This document shows, piece after piece, positions 4,985 through 5,729 of a stretch of 5,729 nucleotides of DNA (position 1 is the stretch's first letter; every line of letters starts with the position of its first letter). The notes below the pieces were generated by a model. That model saw only the letters and a list, made by a program, of their open reading frames with translations. It did not search any database and had not been told where the DNA came from. The position numbers were made by a program, and so were the translations under genes. The DNA comes from Bacillota bacterium (GTDB lineage: Bacteria; Bacillota; Syntrophomonadia; Syntrophomonadales; Syntrophomonadaceae). The stretch spans positions 1 to 5,729 of the forward strand of contig JAGFXV010000113.1 of the NCBI GenBank assembly GCA_017861475.1, given 5' to 3'.

Positions 4985-5728
4985 ATGGAGGATCGTTCTA
5001 AATCTGACGTCGACCGGGGGAAGAAATTAACACTGCAGAAGGAAATTCAAGCTTTCCTTAGCATAAATCTTGATATCCTCTGTGTTACCGACCTTAAAGG
5101 AAATTTTCTCGGCATCAACAAGAGGTTTCAAGAGGTCCTGGGATACACGGGAGATGAAATCAACGGCAGATCCTGTCTATCCTTCATTCATGAAGAAGAT
5201 ATTTTCGAAACAACAGAAGTAATCAAACAGAGCATTGACATTAACGCCCTGGCGGAATTTACCAACAGATGTCTCTGCAAAAACGGCACTTACAAATATA
5301 TGGAATGGCACACCCAACCCTACTTCAGCAATTTTTTCTATGCGTCTGCCCGGGATATAACGGAAAAGAAAGAAATCGAAGAACAACTCATGAAAACTGC
5401 TGTCCGGGATGAACTGACCGGCCTTTACAACCGACATTATTTCGAAATTGCCATCGGCAAGCATACGGAATATGCCGACCGTTCTGATGAGCCTCTGTGC
5501 ATGATGATTTTCGATCTCGATCATTTCAAAAGCGTTAACGACACCTGGGGGCATCCGGTAGGTGATGATCTCCTCAAAACAACTGCCCGAATCATCGATC
5601 AATGCGTTCGCAAGTCCGACATACTGGTCAGATTTGGCGGCGAAGAATTTCTGGCTGTATTACCAAATACGACTCTGGAAGAAGCATGTCTCGTAGCAAA
5701 CAAGATCCGCTTAGCCATAGGGAATTAT
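4985..5728 (+). CDS. PAS-GGDEF diguanylate cyclase, 3' end cut by the window edge
   Basis: A cytoplasmic signalling enzyme predicted to make c-di-GMP from two GTP. The frame is open for 248 codons from ATG at 4985 (GAGG 7 nt upstream) to the window edge. A PAS sensor domain occupies about residues 22-126 (NLDILCVTDLKGNFLGINKRF through ASARDIT), then a short coiled linker EKKEIEEQL (127-135). The GGDEF domain starts at RDELTGLYNR (141-150), with FDLDHFK (Asp177 as likely metal ligand), SVNDTWGHPVGD, and the active-site GGEEF at 218-222. RKSD at 209-212 lies five residues before GGEEF, the RxxD product-inhibition I-site. Both features predict an active, feedback-inhibited cyclase. No membrane span or signal peptide is seen, so the signal is probably intracellular; the PAS ligand is unknown. 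About 50 residues of the GGDEF domain, and any further domain, lie outside the window. Confidence 0.94.
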   Translation, partial: MEDRSKSDVDRGKKLTLQKEIQAFLSINLDILCVTDLKGNFLGINKRFQEVLGYTGDEINGRSCLSFIHEEDIFETTEVIKQSIDINALAEFTNRCLCKNGTYKYMEWHTQPYFSNFFYASARDITEKKEIEEQLMKTAVRDELTGLYNRHYFEIAIGKHTEYADRSDEPLCMMIFDLDHFKSVNDTWGHPVGDDLLKTTARIIDQCVRKSDILVRFGGEEFLAVLPNTTLEEACLVANKIRLAIGNY

Positions 5729-5729
5729 G

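Noticed and set aside
5177..5602. 141-codon minus-strand frame
   Set aside because: It is a shadow of the PAS-GGDEF gene, whose plus-strand frame carries intact PAS and GGDEF motifs. No independent ribosome binding site or family signature was seen.

Overview
The window looks like a chromosomal segment of a low-to-mid GC, probably anaerobic Gram-positive (Clostridia or Negativicutes-like) bacterium. This rests on strong AGGAGG-type ribosome binding sites, U-tract terminators, a candidate sigma-54 promoter, a PAS-GGDEF signalling gene, and the general look of the proteins. It is an inference from style; no rRNA or marker gene is present. I see no insertion sequence, CRISPR array, tRNA, rRNA or phage gene.

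Layout: six protein genes, five on the minus strand and one on the plus strand. From the right, a PAS-GGDEF diguanylate cyclase gene runs off the right edge on the plus strand (4985 onward). It is divergent from a Nudix hydrolase gene of the IPP-isomerase-like subgroup (4256-4858, minus). Next is an NAD(P)-dependent aldehyde dehydrogenase (2425-3903, minus), then a DMT/EamA permease (1267-2127, minus). Last come a 34-residue single-span membrane protein (928-1032, minus) and an ArsB/NhaD-type ion transporter cut by the left edge (2-877, minus), which appear to form one transcription unit.

The most informative regions are non-coding. (1) Upstream of the aldehyde dehydrogenase is a TTGGCATG-N4-ATGC element with the exact GG-N10-GC spacing of a sigma-54 promoter. 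About 120-180 bp further upstream lie two tandem dyads of TGYRAC half-sites, separated from the promoter by AT-rich DNA. This is the layout expected for an enhancer-binding-protein-activated gene. (2) Between the EamA gene and the small membrane protein is a good sigma-A promoter followed by a leader of about 200 nt. The leader can fold into a closed four-way junction: a 10-bp closing stem that ends in a U-tract, and three internal hairpins. It is a candidate metabolite- or ion-sensing leader controlling the small protein and ion transporter. I could not assign it to a named riboswitch class. (3) The Nudix/GGDEF divergent region carries a clean minus-strand intrinsic terminator with no minus-strand gene upstream of it, probably insulating the Nudix promoter from antisense transcription.

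The genes do not form one obvious pathway. They read as separate small units: ion homeostasis (leader, small protein, transporter), solute export (EamA), aldehyde oxidation under sigma-54 control, nucleotide or isoprenoid-type diphosphate hydrolysis, and c-di-GMP synthesis.
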